From the NCBI GenBank assembly GCA_003327455.1, contig QOQU01000002.1, positions 1-64,000 on the forward strand: a DNA stretch of 64,000 nucleotides, in the 5' to 3' direction. Positions 44,931 to 54,801 of this stretch are shown here, piece by piece; the first letter of the stretch is position 1; each line of letters begins with the position of its first letter. Under the pieces are notes generated by a model. The model did not search any database. It was not told where the DNA came from and worked only from the letters and a program-made list of their open reading frames with translations. Source of the DNA: Anaerolineae bacterium (GTDB lineage: Bacteria; Chloroflexota; Anaerolineae; Anaerolineales; UBA4823). Made by a program: the position numbers and the translations under genes.

Positions 44931-47261
44931 ATGGCTGGTAGGTATATACGAATTACCGGTATTGTTCAGGGTGTTGGTTTTCGGCCCTTTGTTTATAAAT
45001 TAGCCCATCAGGAAAATTTGGTTGGCTGGGTTAAGAATACCAGCGCAGGGGTTGAGATTATCGTTGAAGGAAAAGATGATGCAATTGCTCATTTTATTGA
45101 CCGGCTAAGTAAGGAAGCACCGCCGCTTTCCAGGATTGATCAAATCGAAATTTCACCCGTTGCAGAAAATCACTTCACGAAATTTGAAATCATCGAATCG
45201 CAAGATATTGATTCTGCCTTTATTCCGATTTCCCCCGATATTTCGATCTGTACAGATTGTTTGCGTGAACTCTTTGACCCCCAAAACCGCAGGTACCTCT
45301 ATCCATTTATCAACTGCACGAATTGCGGGCCGCGATTTACGATAACGAAAACGATCCCCTACGATCGCCCGAATACCACCATGGCAGGCTTTCCTCTGTG
45401 TCCGGATTGCGCTGCTGAATACCACGACCCGGAAGATCGACGCTTTCATGCACAACCGGTTGCTTGTGCAGTCTGCGGTCCACATTTAAGCCTGTTAATC
45501 AACGGGCAGCAAATCGCAGGTTCAGATAAAGATCTCATTCTGGCGGTTCAAAAGTTGCTCAAAGGAGGCTCTATCGTTGCGATCAAAGGTATTGGTGGCT
45601 TTCACCTTGCCTGTGATGCCCAAAATCCTCAGGCAGTTGCCACGCTACGCGAACGCAAACGCAGGGTAGATAAACCCTTTGCCTTGATGATGCCCGATCT
45701 GGAAATCATTGAACGACATTGTTTTCTAACCTCTGCAGATATTGAGTTATTAACCTCCAGAGAACGGCCGATCGTTTTATTGGCTAAAAAGCCAGCTTCC
45801 TCAATTGTACCCGCGACGGCTCCGCAACAGAATTCATTGGGCGTGATGTTACCATATAGCCCATTGCATTACCTGCTCTTCTACAACTTTGAGCAGCGAG
45901 CTTATCACGATTATCCCTTAGAAGCGATTGTTCTCACCAGTGGAAATCTCTCTGAAGAACCGATTGCTATCGATAATGATCAGGCGTTGACTCAGCTAGC
46001 TTCTCTTGCAGATGCCTTTTTACTTCACAACCGTCCGATTTACATCCGATGCGACGATTCAGTTGTTCGTTCAGTTTCGCTCCATAGAGAGCATCATCTT
46101 TACCCTATTCGGCGTTCGCGTGGCTATGCTCCCAATCCAGTTCGACTGCCATGGAAAGTTCCTCAAATCCTGGGGGTTGGGGCTGAATTAAAGAATACTT
46201 TTTGCCTTACCCGTGATGAATATGCCTTTCTCAGCCATCATATTGGCGATTTAGAGAATTTTGAAACATATCAATCTTTTGAAGAAGGGATTGAGCATTA
46301 TCAACGATTATTTCGCATTCGACCGGAAGTCATAGCATACGATAAGCATCCAAATTATTTATCTACGCGGTATACGCTCGAACGCTTACAACAAGAGCGA
46401 ATTCCTGGCATAGCCATTCAACACCATCACGCCCATATTGCCAGTTGTTTAGCCGATAATAGCTGGCAAAGAGATGAACCTGTCATCGGCGTTTCTTTCG
46501 ATGGTACTGGATATGGCGATGATGGGGCAATTTGGGGTGGCGAAATTCTCATATCCTCTTATAGTTCTTATACAAGGGCTGCGCACTTGCAATATTTCCC
46601 TCTACCAGGTGGAGATCGTTCGATCCGCTTCCCGGCACGGATTGCCCTGGCTTATCTTGCTCATTTTGGGATAGAAACGTCTGAGAGCCTTCCTCCTCAT
46701 CGAGCCCTCTGCGCCGACGAGCGTCAACTGCTATATTCTCAGCTAAAACATAAGATTAACCTGGTCAACACCTCCAGTATGGGGAGAGTATTTGATCTGG
46801 TTGCCTCCCTGATTGGAGTACGGCAGGCGATTAATTATGAAGCACAAGCGGCTATCGAATTGGAAGCGATTGCATCAAAAGAGGAAAATCATCCTTATCC
46901 TTTTGACATAAGTTTTGCTCAAAATGGATCTGGCTATCCGATCCAAATCAGTGTCGTCAAGACGATTCAATCGATTTTAGAGGATTTTTTAGGCGGTGTT
47001 TCACCGACGGTTATTTCAGGGCGTTTTCATCACACCGTGGCGGAAATAGTGCGGGAGGTTTGTCAGATAATTCGCGGGCAGACAGGAATCCGGTCTGTTG
47101 CCCTTAGCGGTGGAGTATGGCAAAATATAACTTTATTGGAACAGGCTTTCAATTTATTGAAAGAAGCTGGATTTGAAGTGTTAACCCATCGAGAAATTCC
47201 GGCAAACGATGGCGGTATCTCGTTAGGTCAGGTAGCAGTTGCAGCTAAAGTGTTTGAATGA
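44931..47261 (+). CDS. hypF: Carbamoyltransferase HypF
   Basis: 776 residues, full four-part architecture: acylphosphatase domain (GIVQGVGFRPFVYKL, 1-90), two zinc fingers (CTDC...CTNCG and CPDC...CAVCG, about 105-180), a YrdC-like domain (about 200-380) and a Kae1-like C-terminal domain with HHHAHIASCLADN and SFDGTGYGDDG. Makes carbamoyl-AMP and transfers it to the HypE C-terminal Cys for the CN ligands of the NiFe site. A TATAAT lies only 3 nt before the ATG and is probably not a start signal for this gene. Confidence 0.96.
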   Translation: MAGRYIRITGIVQGVGFRPFVYKLAHQENLVGWVKNTSAGVEIIVEGKDDAIAHFIDRLSKEAPPLSRIDQIEISPVAENHFTKFEIIESQDIDSAFIPISPDISICTDCLRELFDPQNRRYLYPFINCTNCGPRFTITKTIPYDRPNTTMAGFPLCPDCAAEYHDPEDRRFHAQPVACAVCGPHLSLLINGQQIAGSDKDLILAVQKLLKGGSIVAIKGIGGFHLACDAQNPQAVATLRERKRRVDKPFALMMPDLEIIERHCFLTSADIELLTSRERPIVLLAKKPASSIVPATAPQQNSLGVMLPYSPLHYLLFYNFEQRAYHDYPLEAIVLTSGNLSEEPIAIDNDQALTQLASLADAFLLHNRPIYIRCDDSVVRSVSLHREHHLYPIRRSRGYAPNPVRLPWKVPQILGVGAELKNTFCLTRDEYAFLSHHIGDLENFETYQSFEEGIEHYQRLFRIRPEVIAYDKHPNYLSTRYTLERLQQERIPGIAIQHHHAHIASCLADNSWQRDEPVIGVSFDGTGYGDDGAIWGGEILISSYSSYTRAAHLQYFPLPGGDRSIRFPARIALAYLAHFGIETSESLPPHRALCADERQLLYSQLKHKINLVNTSSMGRVFDLVASLIGVRQAINYEAQAAIELEAIASKEENHPYPFDISFAQNGSGYPIQISVVKTIQSILEDFLGGVSPTVISGRFHHTVAEIVREVCQIIRGQTGIRSVALSGGVWQNITLLEQAFNLLKEAGFEVLTHREIPANDGGISLGQVAVAAKVFE

Positions 47262-47284
47262 TCAATTTAACGGGAGAGTGCAAG

Positions 47285-47536
47285 ATGTGTTTAGGTGTGC
47301 CAGGAAAAATTGTGGAGATTTATGAAGCCAATGGACTTGCTATGGGCAAGATTGATTTTGGCGGTGTTCTACGTGAGGCTTGTCTCACTTATGTGCCTGA
47401 AGCAAAGGTGGGCGATTATGTGCTTGTGCATGTCGGTTTTGCATTGAATGTTATCAGTGAAGAAGAGGCAAATGAAACACTTGCCTTACTAAATGAAATC
47501 GTCAATCTGGAAGAGGAACTACCTACGCAGGACTAG
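47285..47536 (+). CDS. hypC: Hydrogenase assembly chaperone HypC
   Basis: 83 residues from the ATG at 47285 (GGGAGAG upstream), because the family begins exactly MCLGVPGK with the essential Cys2; the frame open from 47258 would add nine unrelated residues. OB-fold chaperone that carries the Fe(CN)2CO unit with HypD. Confidence 0.95.
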   Translation: MCLGVPGKIVEIYEANGLAMGKIDFGGVLREACLTYVPEAKVGDYVLVHVGFALNVISEEEANETLALLNEIVNLEEELPTQD

Positions 47537-47539
47537 CGC

Positions 47540-48658
47540 ATGGATACAAAACTTCGTTACGGCTTTCGAGATACCAAACTCGTTCAGGCAAAGGTTCGGC
47601 AGATTCAAAAACTGGTAACCCGTCCATGGGCAATTATGGAAATTTGTGGTGGGCAAACTCATTCAATAAAGAAGTTCGGTCTCGACCAGTTATTGCCACC
47701 CGAAATAGAGTTTATTCATGGACCGGGTTGCCCGGTGTGCGTAACGTCTTTAGAGTTGATTGATAAAGCGCTTCAGATTGCCGCCTTGCCAAATGTCATC
47801 TTCACTTCTTATGGCGATATGCTCCGCGTACCTGGTTCAAAGGGCGATTTGTTTAGCGTAAAGGCAAATGGTGGAGATGTACGTGTTGTCTATTCTCCAT
47901 TGGATAGCTTAAAGATCGCTCAGGAGAACCCCAGGAAAGAGGTGGTCTTTTTTGCCATTGGGTTCGAAACAACTGCGCCCGCTAATGCGATGAGTGTATT
48001 GCAAGCCGAAGCAATGAGGATAGATAATTTCAGCTTGCTGGTTTCCCATGTCTGTGTTCCACCAGCCATGCGCGCTATTCTCAACTCCCCGAGCAATCGG
48101 GTGCAAGGATTTCTGGCAGCAGGACATGTCTGTACCGTGATGGGTTATTGGGAGTACATCCCTATTGCAGAAGAATATCGCGTTCCGATTGTTGTTACAG
48201 GCTTTGAACCTTTAGACATTTTGGAGGGAGTTTATCGTGTGGTTCGCCAGCTCGAAGGCGGAACTCACGAAGTAGAAAATGCTTATTCGCGATTGGTTAC
48301 GTATGAAGGGAATCGGGCTGCCCAAAAGGTGATTCAGCAAGTTTTCGAGGTATGTGATCGAAAGTGGCGTGGAATCGGAACAATACCCAAAAGCGGTTGG
48401 AAGTTACGGGATGCATACCTGAAATTCGATGCTGAACATCGCTTTGATACTCAGGCAATCGAGACGCAAGAATCGCCTTTGTGCATAGCCGGATTGGTTT
48501 TACAGGGGCTCAAGAAGCCTTATGAGTGCTCTGCCTTCGGCACACTTTGTACTCCCCAAAATCCTCTGGGAGCAACCATGGTATCCTCAGAAGGCGCTTG
48601 TGCGGCTTATTATCTGTATTCACGGAATCTTGAATCTCCGAAAATGAACCATGTCTGA
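47540..48658 (+). CDS. hypD: Hydrogenase Fe-cyanide/CO assembly protein HypD
   Basis: 372 residues. Invariant motifs: [17 protein letters not shown] (iron-site Cys), GPGCPVCVT (redox-active Cys pair), [13 protein letters not shown], and cysteine positions near the C-terminus (C-x6-C...C) for the [4Fe-4S] cluster. Three bases after hypC and overlapping hypE by 8 nt. Confidence 0.96.
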   Translation: MDTKLRYGFRDTKLVQAKVRQIQKLVTRPWAIMEICGGQTHSIKKFGLDQLLPPEIEFIHGPGCPVCVTSLELIDKALQIAALPNVIFTSYGDMLRVPGSKGDLFSVKANGGDVRVVYSPLDSLKIAQENPRKEVVFFAIGFETTAPANAMSVLQAEAMRIDNFSLLVSHVCVPPAMRAILNSPSNRVQGFLAAGHVCTVMGYWEYIPIAEEYRVPIVVTGFEPLDILEGVYRVVRQLEGGTHEVENAYSRLVTYEGNRAAQKVIQQVFEVCDRKWRGIGTIPKSGWKLRDAYLKFDAEHRFDTQAIETQESPLCIAGLVLQGLKKPYECSAFGTLCTPQNPLGATMVSSEGACAAYYLYSRNLESPKMNHV

Positions 48659-49739
48659 CGAAAATCAACCCATTGATTTCCTGGGCGCGTACTGTCCCCT
48701 GCCTCTCACCCATTCCGAACAAATTGTCATCGGACATGGCAGTGGTGGAAGATTGACCTATGACCTCATTCAAAGCGTTTTTGCCACTCATTTAACCAAT
48801 CCATTGCTTGAGCAGGGCGATGATGGTGTGGCACTACCTCCTATTGATCCTGAGTTTGAAATTGTCGTCAGCACCGATTCGCATGTGATTTCACCGATTT
48901 TTTTCCCAGGTGGTGACATCGGAAAGCTGGCGGTGTGTGGAACGGTAAATGACCTTGCGGTGATGGGAGCAAAACCCTTATATCTGACGGCGGGTTTTAT
49001 CCTTGAGGAAGGTCTTCCAGTCGACGTGCTGGAGTTTATTGTTTCTTCGATGGCAAAGTCTGCTGAAGAAGCCGGGGTTGCGATTGTCGCTGGAGATACG
49101 AAGGTTGTCGAACGCGGTAAAGGGGATGGAATATTTATTAATACAAGTGGAGTCGGCATTCGTCCTAGATCCCTTCACATTAGTGGGCGCAATGCAAAGG
49201 TTGGCGATCGGATAATCTTGTCTGGTCCACTGGGTGAGCATGGTGTAGCTGTATTGCAGGCAAGAGGAGATTTGGGTTTTCTATCTGATCTACAAAGTGA
49301 TGTTGCCCCGCTTAACCATCTGATCGCAGGCGCGCTGGAAGCGGGTATGCAAGATCGTGGCAATGCAATTCATACCATGCGAGATCCGACGCGTGGAGGC
49401 CTGGCAACTACCCTTAATGAAATAGCTCGTCAATCCAATGTCGGGATTGTCATCAATGAAGCTGAAATCCCGATTCAGGAAACGGTTATATCAGTTTGTG
49501 AGATGTTGGGTTTCGATCCGCTCTATATGGCAAACGAAGGCAAATGTGTGTTTATTGTTGACCCAGAGGGCACAGATCGGGTATTAAAAGCCATTCGGGC
49601 TGATAAATACGGTTCTAAAGCTAGGGTGATTGGCGAAGTCGTTTCTGACCATCCCCAAAAAGTGTTGCTTAAAACGATGATAGGCAGTACTCGTCTTGTT
49701 GATATGCTATCGGGCGAGTTGTTACCTCGTATTTGTTGA
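48651..49739 (+). CDS. hypE: Hydrogenase maturation protein HypE
   Basis: 362 residues, PurM-like ATPase. [13 protein letters not shown] near the N-terminus, [15 protein letters not shown], and the invariant C-terminal Pro-Arg-Ile-Cys whose Cys carries thiocarbamate then thiocyanate. Dehydrates the carbamoyl group made by HypF. Last gene of the operon. Confidence 0.96.
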   Translation: MSDENQPIDFLGAYCPLPLTHSEQIVIGHGSGGRLTYDLIQSVFATHLTNPLLEQGDDGVALPPIDPEFEIVVSTDSHVISPIFFPGGDIGKLAVCGTVNDLAVMGAKPLYLTAGFILEEGLPVDVLEFIVSSMAKSAEEAGVAIVAGDTKVVERGKGDGIFINTSGVGIRPRSLHISGRNAKVGDRIILSGPLGEHGVAVLQARGDLGFLSDLQSDVAPLNHLIAGALEAGMQDRGNAIHTMRDPTRGGLATTLNEIARQSNVGIVINEAEIPIQETVISVCEMLGFDPLYMANEGKCVFIVDPEGTDRVLKAIRADKYGSKARVIGEVVSDHPQKVLLKTMIGSTRLVDMLSGELLPRIC

Positions 49740-49741
49740 TT

Positions 49742-50314
49742 TCATTTTTTACAAACGATCCAATATTGTTGATTACCGCGCTCTACAACAATTTCCTTTG
49801 CAACAGGTGAAAGGATATGTTGTACCTCGTCGCTTCGGTATAAGTGACTGCGCATAAGGAGCATTTTTTCTAACAGGGCAATCAGCTTGCCACCCCACTG
49901 TTCGATATCTGGTTCCTGGATGATTAACAACCCATCCATTTTGAGAACACGCAGGCATTCTCTCAGGGTGGTGTAGGCATCGAAAACATGATGCAGAGTG
50001 TCAATCAGGATTACCCTCTCGAAGCTATTGGATGGAAAGGGTAATTTTTCCGCCATACAGAGAATAAGGTTGATCTTCAATTTCTGGTTGGCAACTCTTA
50101 GCATGCCGAGACTGCCATCTACGAGGGTGATATCGGGTTGAATTCTGAGAAGTTCACGAGTTACCCTTCCTGTACCTCCCCCAACGTCCAATACTTTTCC
50201 TTCGCATGGGAATTGACCATGCTGGATCAGCAAATCAATATTCGAGTTCGGGATGATGATGTCGTATACGGGGGCAATCCAATCAAAGTGATCAAAGGAA
50301 AATTTAAATGGCAT
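49742..50314 (-). CDS. Class I SAM-dependent methyltransferase
   Basis: 190 residues. Motif I VLDVGGGTGRVTREL, acidic loop LVDGSLGML, motif II AEKLPFPSNSFERVILIDTLHHV and motif III LKMDGLLIIQEP, as in UbiE-like small-molecule methyltransferases. The substrate cannot be inferred. Converges on hypE, with 2 bp between their stops, and is followed upstream by a lipoprotein gene 8 nt away. Confidence 0.85.
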   Translation of the reverse strand: MPFKFSFDHFDWIAPVYDIIIPNSNIDLLIQHGQFPCEGKVLDVGGGTGRVTRELLRIQPDITLVDGSLGMLRVANQKLKINLILCMAEKLPFPSNSFERVILIDTLHHVFDAYTTLRECLRVLKMDGLLIIQEPDIEQWGGKLIALLEKMLLMRSHLYRSDEVQHILSPVAKEIVVERGNQQYWIVCKK

Positions 50315-50321
50315 GGATGGT

Positions 50322-51023
50322 TTATCGAGAGATGATCGGAAAATAAGTTTTTTCTCTTAGGGGTTGATTTAATAAAGAAAAGTTGATGATCATCAAGTTC
50401 TTCTGACAGTCATTGTAGGTAACCAATGGTAAGGTTTCATTTAACTGTTTGCCATCCTGGTCAAAAACGCGTAGAGATAATTCGTTGTTCGAGTCGAAGG
50501 GTTTATCAGAGAGTTGAATTTCATATCCTCCCGGTCCAATGGGAATAGACATTCCGGAGAGCCCTAACCTCAAGAATGGATTGCCATTAAGTGCGCCGCT
50601 GATCTCCACAATCAGACCGTTCACGGGCTCACCCATACTGTTGAAAATTTGCCCGGCTACTCCTGACCACTTGCAGCCCAACTCTGGATGCAAGAAATTG
50701 ACAAGGTAAACCGGGGATTGTGGTTGCACGTATATTAAGATTGCCTGGGGGGTTATTGTGGGGGTCAACTCTGGTGTTGGGGTCAGGTCGATTTCTGCAC
50801 CAATAATCACCTCCTCACCCACCTCGTTAGGACTATCTAACGAAGGTGGTGGCGTTGGTGTCGATGATGGTGGTGCGGTAGTGATTAGAGGGGATAGGCT
50901 GGTTGGGGGTAGTATTTCTTCTTGGGGTGTACTTAGTTTTGGCAGGGAGATCTGGCAGGCTAGAGTTGATATTGTGATGAAGGTGATGCTTATTTTTGTG
51001 GGATTTATTTTTATTTTTTGCAT
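50322..51023 (-). CDS. Putative Pro/Thr-rich lipoprotein
   Basis: 233 residues from the ATG at 51023; upstream in-frame ATGs at 51047 and 51095 are possible but would spoil the signal peptide. Hydrophobic segment ending STLACQ (Cys23) suggests a lipoprotein signal, with a weak lipobox. Residues about 30-95 are Pro/Thr/Ser-rich with TPTP repeats, a wall-spanning linker. The C-terminal 120 residues contain two Cys and a beta-sandwich-like pattern (GQIFNSMGEPVNGLIVEISG) recalling carboxypeptidase-regulatory/Ig-like domains. Function unknown. Confidence 0.65.
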   Translation of the reverse strand: MQKIKINPTKISITFITISTLACQISLPKLSTPQEEILPPTSLSPLITTAPPSSTPTPPPSLDSPNEVGEEVIIGAEIDLTPTPELTPTITPQAILIYVQPQSPVYLVNFLHPELGCKWSGVAGQIFNSMGEPVNGLIVEISGALNGNPFLRLGLSGMSIPIGPGGYEIQLSDKPFDSNNELSLRVFDQDGKQLNETLPLVTYNDCQKNLMIINFSLLNQPLREKTYFPIISR

Positions 51024-51096
51024 TTTGTTGTCAATGGCTATGCGCATTAATAAATTGTTCTTACTCCGCCGTAGGGGATATAATCCTATCGGCAAA

Positions 51097-52014
51097 TCAA
51101 CTTAAGTGCAATTGTTTTTCCCAATACGTTATTGTGCCAAGCTCCTGAACAACCTTTGCCCCGCAAGCATTCCCTTGCAGACAGGCTTCGTACAGGTTTC
51201 TTCCATTCACAATTGCTGCGATTAAGCCAGCCGCAAACGCATCCCCTGCTCCCGTTGTATCAACCACTTCAACATTATTTTGTGTTGGGATCATGCCAAC
51301 TTGCTCATCGCTATGAAGAAAACATCCATCTTTACCCGCCTTAATAATGACAGCTTTTGCTCCTGATTGGCGTAATTGTTGGGCACTTTCTTCGATGTCG
51401 TCTTTGCCGGTCAGTTTCGCAGCCTCATTGCGATTACAAAGAAAGATATCAATTTCGCTCATGCAAGGAAACAGGAATTCGGGCTTCCAATAACGCTTTG
51501 AGTTCACAACATCCAAGGTAACTATCCACCCTGACTGCCGGGCTCTTTTAAAGAAATCCTTCAAACGCTCATCCAAAAATCCCGGCAAGACAAAAAAACC
51601 TGCGATATGGAGCAATTTAATCTCCGTGTTATTAAATAACTCCTGTGGAAAATCGTTGATTGTCAAGAATCGATTGGCGCCAGGTGTATGAATAAAGCGA
51701 GGTTGGGCATCGTGATCAATCAGACCCACACTAATCGCAGTGTGAACGGAAGGTTCAGTTTTTACATAATCCAGATTCAGACGAAACTTCGACCAGGTTC
51801 TCCGTAGAATATCTGCCGCTATATCTTGTCCAATTTTACAGATTAATGCTGTAGGAATACCCAAAGCAGCCAGACCTACAGCTACATTCGATGCACATCC
51901 CCCAGGTGAGAGTACCGCTCGATCAAAGGACACCGATTCATAACGCGGTACATCGTCTACTGTTTGACAAAGAACATCCAAGGTAACATTGCCAAAGACA
52001 ACCGCATTAACCAT
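51097..52014 (-). CDS. PfkB-family carbohydrate/nucleoside kinase
   Basis: 305 residues, ribokinase superfamily. N-terminal GNVTLDVLC and SPGGCASNVAVGLAALG, and the C-terminal DTTGAGDAFAAGL with the catalytic Asp and anion hole. Substrate unspecified (ribose, fructose, adenosine and others are possible). It follows the small acidic protein gene by 2 nt. Confidence 0.9.
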   Translation of the reverse strand: MVNAVVFGNVTLDVLCQTVDDVPRYESVSFDRAVLSPGGCASNVAVGLAALGIPTALICKIGQDIAADILRRTWSKFRLNLDYVKTEPSVHTAISVGLIDHDAQPRFIHTPGANRFLTINDFPQELFNNTEIKLLHIAGFFVLPGFLDERLKDFFKRARQSGWIVTLDVVNSKRYWKPEFLFPCMSEIDIFLCNRNEAAKLTGKDDIEESAQQLRQSGAKAVIIKAGKDGCFLHSDEQVGMIPTQNNVEVVDTTGAGDAFAAGLIAAIVNGRNLYEACLQGNACGAKVVQELGTITYWEKQLHLS

Positions 52015-52016
52015 GC

Positions 52017-52250
52017 TTAAAAGTCTTCGTCATCATCAATCCACAGATCGTCTTCGTCTTCCAGTTCATCCCATTCGTCTTCGTCTATCAGTTCTTCTTC
52101 TTCATCCTCCCAGTCTTCTTCGACATCGAGATCGTCCGCCCGCTTGAAGGTCATACAGCCAACATCGGGATCGATCTCTATCGCTGCTGCACCGCAATAA
52201 CCATCATCGAGAAAGACACAATCCAGATAATGACAGCGTATGCGTGGCAT
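52017..52250 (-). CDS. Small Cys-motif protein with acidic tail (DUF1540-like)
   Basis: 77 residues in two halves. Residues 1-35 hold four Cys (IRCHYLDCVFLDDGYCGA and VGCM), a spacing like DUF1540 small metal-binding domains. Residues 40-77 are almost all Asp/Glu (about two thirds acidic) with Trp. Function unknown; metal binding by the head is inferred. Cotranscribed with the PfkB kinase. Confidence 0.7.
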   Translation of the reverse strand: MPRIRCHYLDCVFLDDGYCGAAAIEIDPDVGCMTFKRADDLDVEEDWEDEEEELIDEDEWDELEDEDDLWIDDDEDF

Positions 52251-52307
52251 TTAGATACCTCCTGAAAGAAATTACCTACCCATTTAGCTTGCAAACGGCG
52301 ATGCGGA

Positions 52308-52334
52308 ATTATACCAGACTTGTGGTTTTGTCAA
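52308..52334 (-). promoter_or_regulatory. Promoter upstream of the small acidic protein gene
   Basis: Reverse-strand TTGACA (52334-52329) and TATAAT (52313-52308), both perfect, but spaced by only 15 nt instead of 17. The short spacer may mean weak or activator-dependent use. Confidence 0.45.
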
Positions 52335-52341
52335 GATCATT

Positions 52342-54618
52342 TTATCCGGGTCTGACGCGGATTGCCTCAATTACGTTGGGCAAATTCTCTAAGCGATCGA
52401 GTAAACGACTTAATTCCGCAATATCATGCACTTCCAAAGTAATATTGATCATTGCCAGATTACGGCTTGTTTCCACTGCAATCGAAGACATATTGACCCC
52501 CTCATCCGCCACCAGCGTTGAAATATCTTTCATCAAACCGTTGCGATCATAGGCCGTGATCCGAATTGGGACTGGATAGGTGCTCTTTGGCTCTCCCCAT
52601 GACACTTTGACCAGTCGCTCTCGATCCTGAATACGCATAATATTTGGGCAATCCTGTCGATGAATGGTTGCTCCTCGCCCTCTGGTGATATAGCCGATGA
52701 TTTCATCGCCAGGAGCTGGATTGCAACAACGAGCAATATTGGTTAATAGCCCTTTCAAGCCCAATACGGTTACCGACTCCTCTTTGCGACTGGTTTCTGT
52801 AGTCGGGCGTGTTTGGGGGATCTCGCTTGGAGTAGTTTCCTTCTCTCCCAGGGTGAGATGGTTTACGATTCTCCCGATGTTAATATCCCCACATCCCACG
52901 GCTTCGAACAAATCATCGGTAGATTTCAAATCAAATTCTTTCGCCAATCGCTCCAGATTGATATCTAATAATCCCAGGCGGCGTAATTCTTTTTCAATCA
53001 GGACTTTGCCCTGGCTGATGTTCTGATCTCGGGCTTGTTTCTTGAACCACTGGCGAATTTTTGCCTTGGCTCTTTGCGTTCGCACCAACCCAAGATTAGG
53101 ATTGAGCCAATCACGACTTGGTCCGCCGCGCTTGGCGGTCAGGATCTCAACCTGATCGCCAGTTTTTAATGTGTAGTCTAAAGAAACCAATTTGCCATTA
53201 ACTTTTGCCCCTCGACATCTATGACCGATGTCCGTATGAACATGATAGGCAAAATCGATAGGTGTCGATTTCGCTGGCAAATCAATAATATCGCCTTTGG
53301 GCGTAAATACGTAAACCCGATCCTGAAAGACGTCGGTTTTCATGCTGTCCAGAAACTCTCTGGCATCAGCAACATCCTGGCGCCATTCCATTAGAGAACG
53401 CAACCAGAGTAAACGCTTTTCATACTCATCATCCCGTGATACCCCTTCTTTATAGCGCCAATGAGCAGCAATACCATATTCAGCGTTCTGGTGCATTTCA
53501 GGCGTACGAATTTGAAATTCAAGCGTTTTTCCATCATCGAAAATTACAGCAGTATGAAGCGATCGATAAAAATTGTCTTTTGGCGCCGCAATGTAATCGT
53601 CAAAAGCGCCAGGTATCGGTCGCCAATTGGTATGAATTACGCCCAATGCAGCATAACAAGTGGGAATATCGGCGACAATGATTCTGACCCCTCTCACATC
53701 ATAAACCATGTCAAAGGGGATTCCCTTCCGCTTCATCTTCATGTAAATTGAATAGATGTGCTTGGGGCGCGCCGTGATTTCAGCCTGGATGCCGGCTTTA
53801 GTTAAGCAGGCAGATAACTTCGCCTTGATGGTTTCCATTTCTGCTTCGCGTTGCGAACGACGGGCTGCGAGTAAATCGGCAATCTCCTTATATTTCTCAG
53901 GCTCAACATAACGAAAGCTCAGGTCTTCTAGCTCCCACTTCATATTCCAGATACCCAACCTGTTCGCAAGCGGAGCAAAGATATCCAGCGTCTGCTGAGC
54001 AATTCGCTTTCGCTTATGCTCAGGCATATAAGCAAGCGTTCGCATGTTATGGAGGCGATCAGCCAGTTTGATTAAGACAACGTTGACATCTTCCCCCATA
54101 GCTAAGAAGGTTTTTCGTAAAGTCTCAGATACAACATCATAACGCCGACTGCGCATCATTTGGGCAGCTTCAGCTTCAGGGTCGGGTAAGCCTCGCTTTT
54201 CTGCCATTTCACGTACAATCTCTTCTTGTTCGACCATTTCTGCCTGCTGATCGCCGCGCGAGACTCTTGGTAAGTTGGTCAATTTGGTGACGCCATCTAC
54301 CAGCATAGCAACCCGTTCACCAAACATTTGTCGAATGTCTTCCAGCGTCACTGTAGTATCTTCAACTGTGTCATGAAGTAAAGCTGCCACAATAACTTCT
54401 GGTGGCACATGCATCTCTGCCAATATTCCGGCAACCGCAACGCAGTGATTAATATAAGGCTCACCCGAAGCGCGTTTTTGTCCTCGATGGGCTTCGTCTG
54501 CAATGTAATATGCTTTGAGAATGATCTCTCGATCGAGTTGATTGTAGGATTCGGGTAGAATAGCCAACAGGTTGTCTATGCGCATAATTTCTTGCTTACT
54601 CTCAATCGCCATCACCAT
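52342..54618 (-). CDS. relA: (p)ppGpp synthetase/hydrolase RelA/SpoT (Rsh)
   Basis: 758 residues, long bifunctional-type Rsh. HD hydrolase domain with HRGQKRASGEPYI and HDTVEDT (about 38-90), synthetase domain with YDVRGVRIIV and the EFQIRT region (about 245-400), TGS (about 415-475, AYHVHTDIGHRCRGAKVNG), zinc-finger-like RCCNPAPGDEI and a C-terminal ACT domain. The intact HD motif argues it can also hydrolyse (p)ppGpp. Promoter at 54703-54731. Confidence 0.95.
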   Translation of the reverse strand: MVMAIESKQEIMRIDNLLAILPESYNQLDREIILKAYYIADEAHRGQKRASGEPYINHCVAVAGILAEMHVPPEVIVAALLHDTVEDTTVTLEDIRQMFGERVAMLVDGVTKLTNLPRVSRGDQQAEMVEQEEIVREMAEKRGLPDPEAEAAQMMRSRRYDVVSETLRKTFLAMGEDVNVVLIKLADRLHNMRTLAYMPEHKRKRIAQQTLDIFAPLANRLGIWNMKWELEDLSFRYVEPEKYKEIADLLAARRSQREAEMETIKAKLSACLTKAGIQAEITARPKHIYSIYMKMKRKGIPFDMVYDVRGVRIIVADIPTCYAALGVIHTNWRPIPGAFDDYIAAPKDNFYRSLHTAVIFDDGKTLEFQIRTPEMHQNAEYGIAAHWRYKEGVSRDDEYEKRLLWLRSLMEWRQDVADAREFLDSMKTDVFQDRVYVFTPKGDIIDLPAKSTPIDFAYHVHTDIGHRCRGAKVNGKLVSLDYTLKTGDQVEILTAKRGGPSRDWLNPNLGLVRTQRAKAKIRQWFKKQARDQNISQGKVLIEKELRRLGLLDINLERLAKEFDLKSTDDLFEAVGCGDINIGRIVNHLTLGEKETTPSEIPQTRPTTETSRKEESVTVLGLKGLLTNIARCCNPAPGDEIIGYITRGRGATIHRQDCPNIMRIQDRERLVKVSWGEPKSTYPVPIRITAYDRNGLMKDISTLVADEGVNMSSIAVETSRNLAMINITLEVHDIAELSRLLDRLENLPNVIEAIRVRPG

Positions 54619-54702
54619 CTATATCTCATAATGATCTTTTTCCAATGGCTTATCTACACTTGTTTCCTTCAGACAAGTTCTGCGCTCTCACCGACAATGC
54701 TT

Positions 54703-54731
54703 AGTATACTCACCCATCGCTAGAGAATCAA
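54703..54731 (-). promoter_or_regulatory. Promoter of relA
   Basis: Reverse-strand TTGATT (54731-54726), a 17-nt spacer and TATACT (54708-54703). The roughly 80-nt leader contains a small hairpin (ACTTGT/ACAAGT, 54659-54679). Confidence 0.6.
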
Positions 54732-54746
54732 TAGGGAAGATATAAC

Positions 54747-54783
54747 AAACCGCTCCTGTTTTATCCAAGAACAGGAGCGGTTT
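54747..54783. terminator. Terminator of the acs/met operon
   Basis: A 14-bp perfect stem (54747-54760 with 54770-54783) around a 9-nt loop. It lies 18 nt past the metVF stop on the reverse strand and is flanked by T/A runs on both sides, so it may act in both directions and insulate relA. Confidence 0.75.
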
Positions 54784-54801
54784 TCAAATTAAGTTTCGCT
54801 G

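Noticed and set aside
44923-44933. TATAAT just upstream of hypF as a separate leaderless promoter
   Set aside because: Only 3 nt separate it from the ATG, so transcription would begin inside the coding region; hypF is more simply read as part of the hyp operon.
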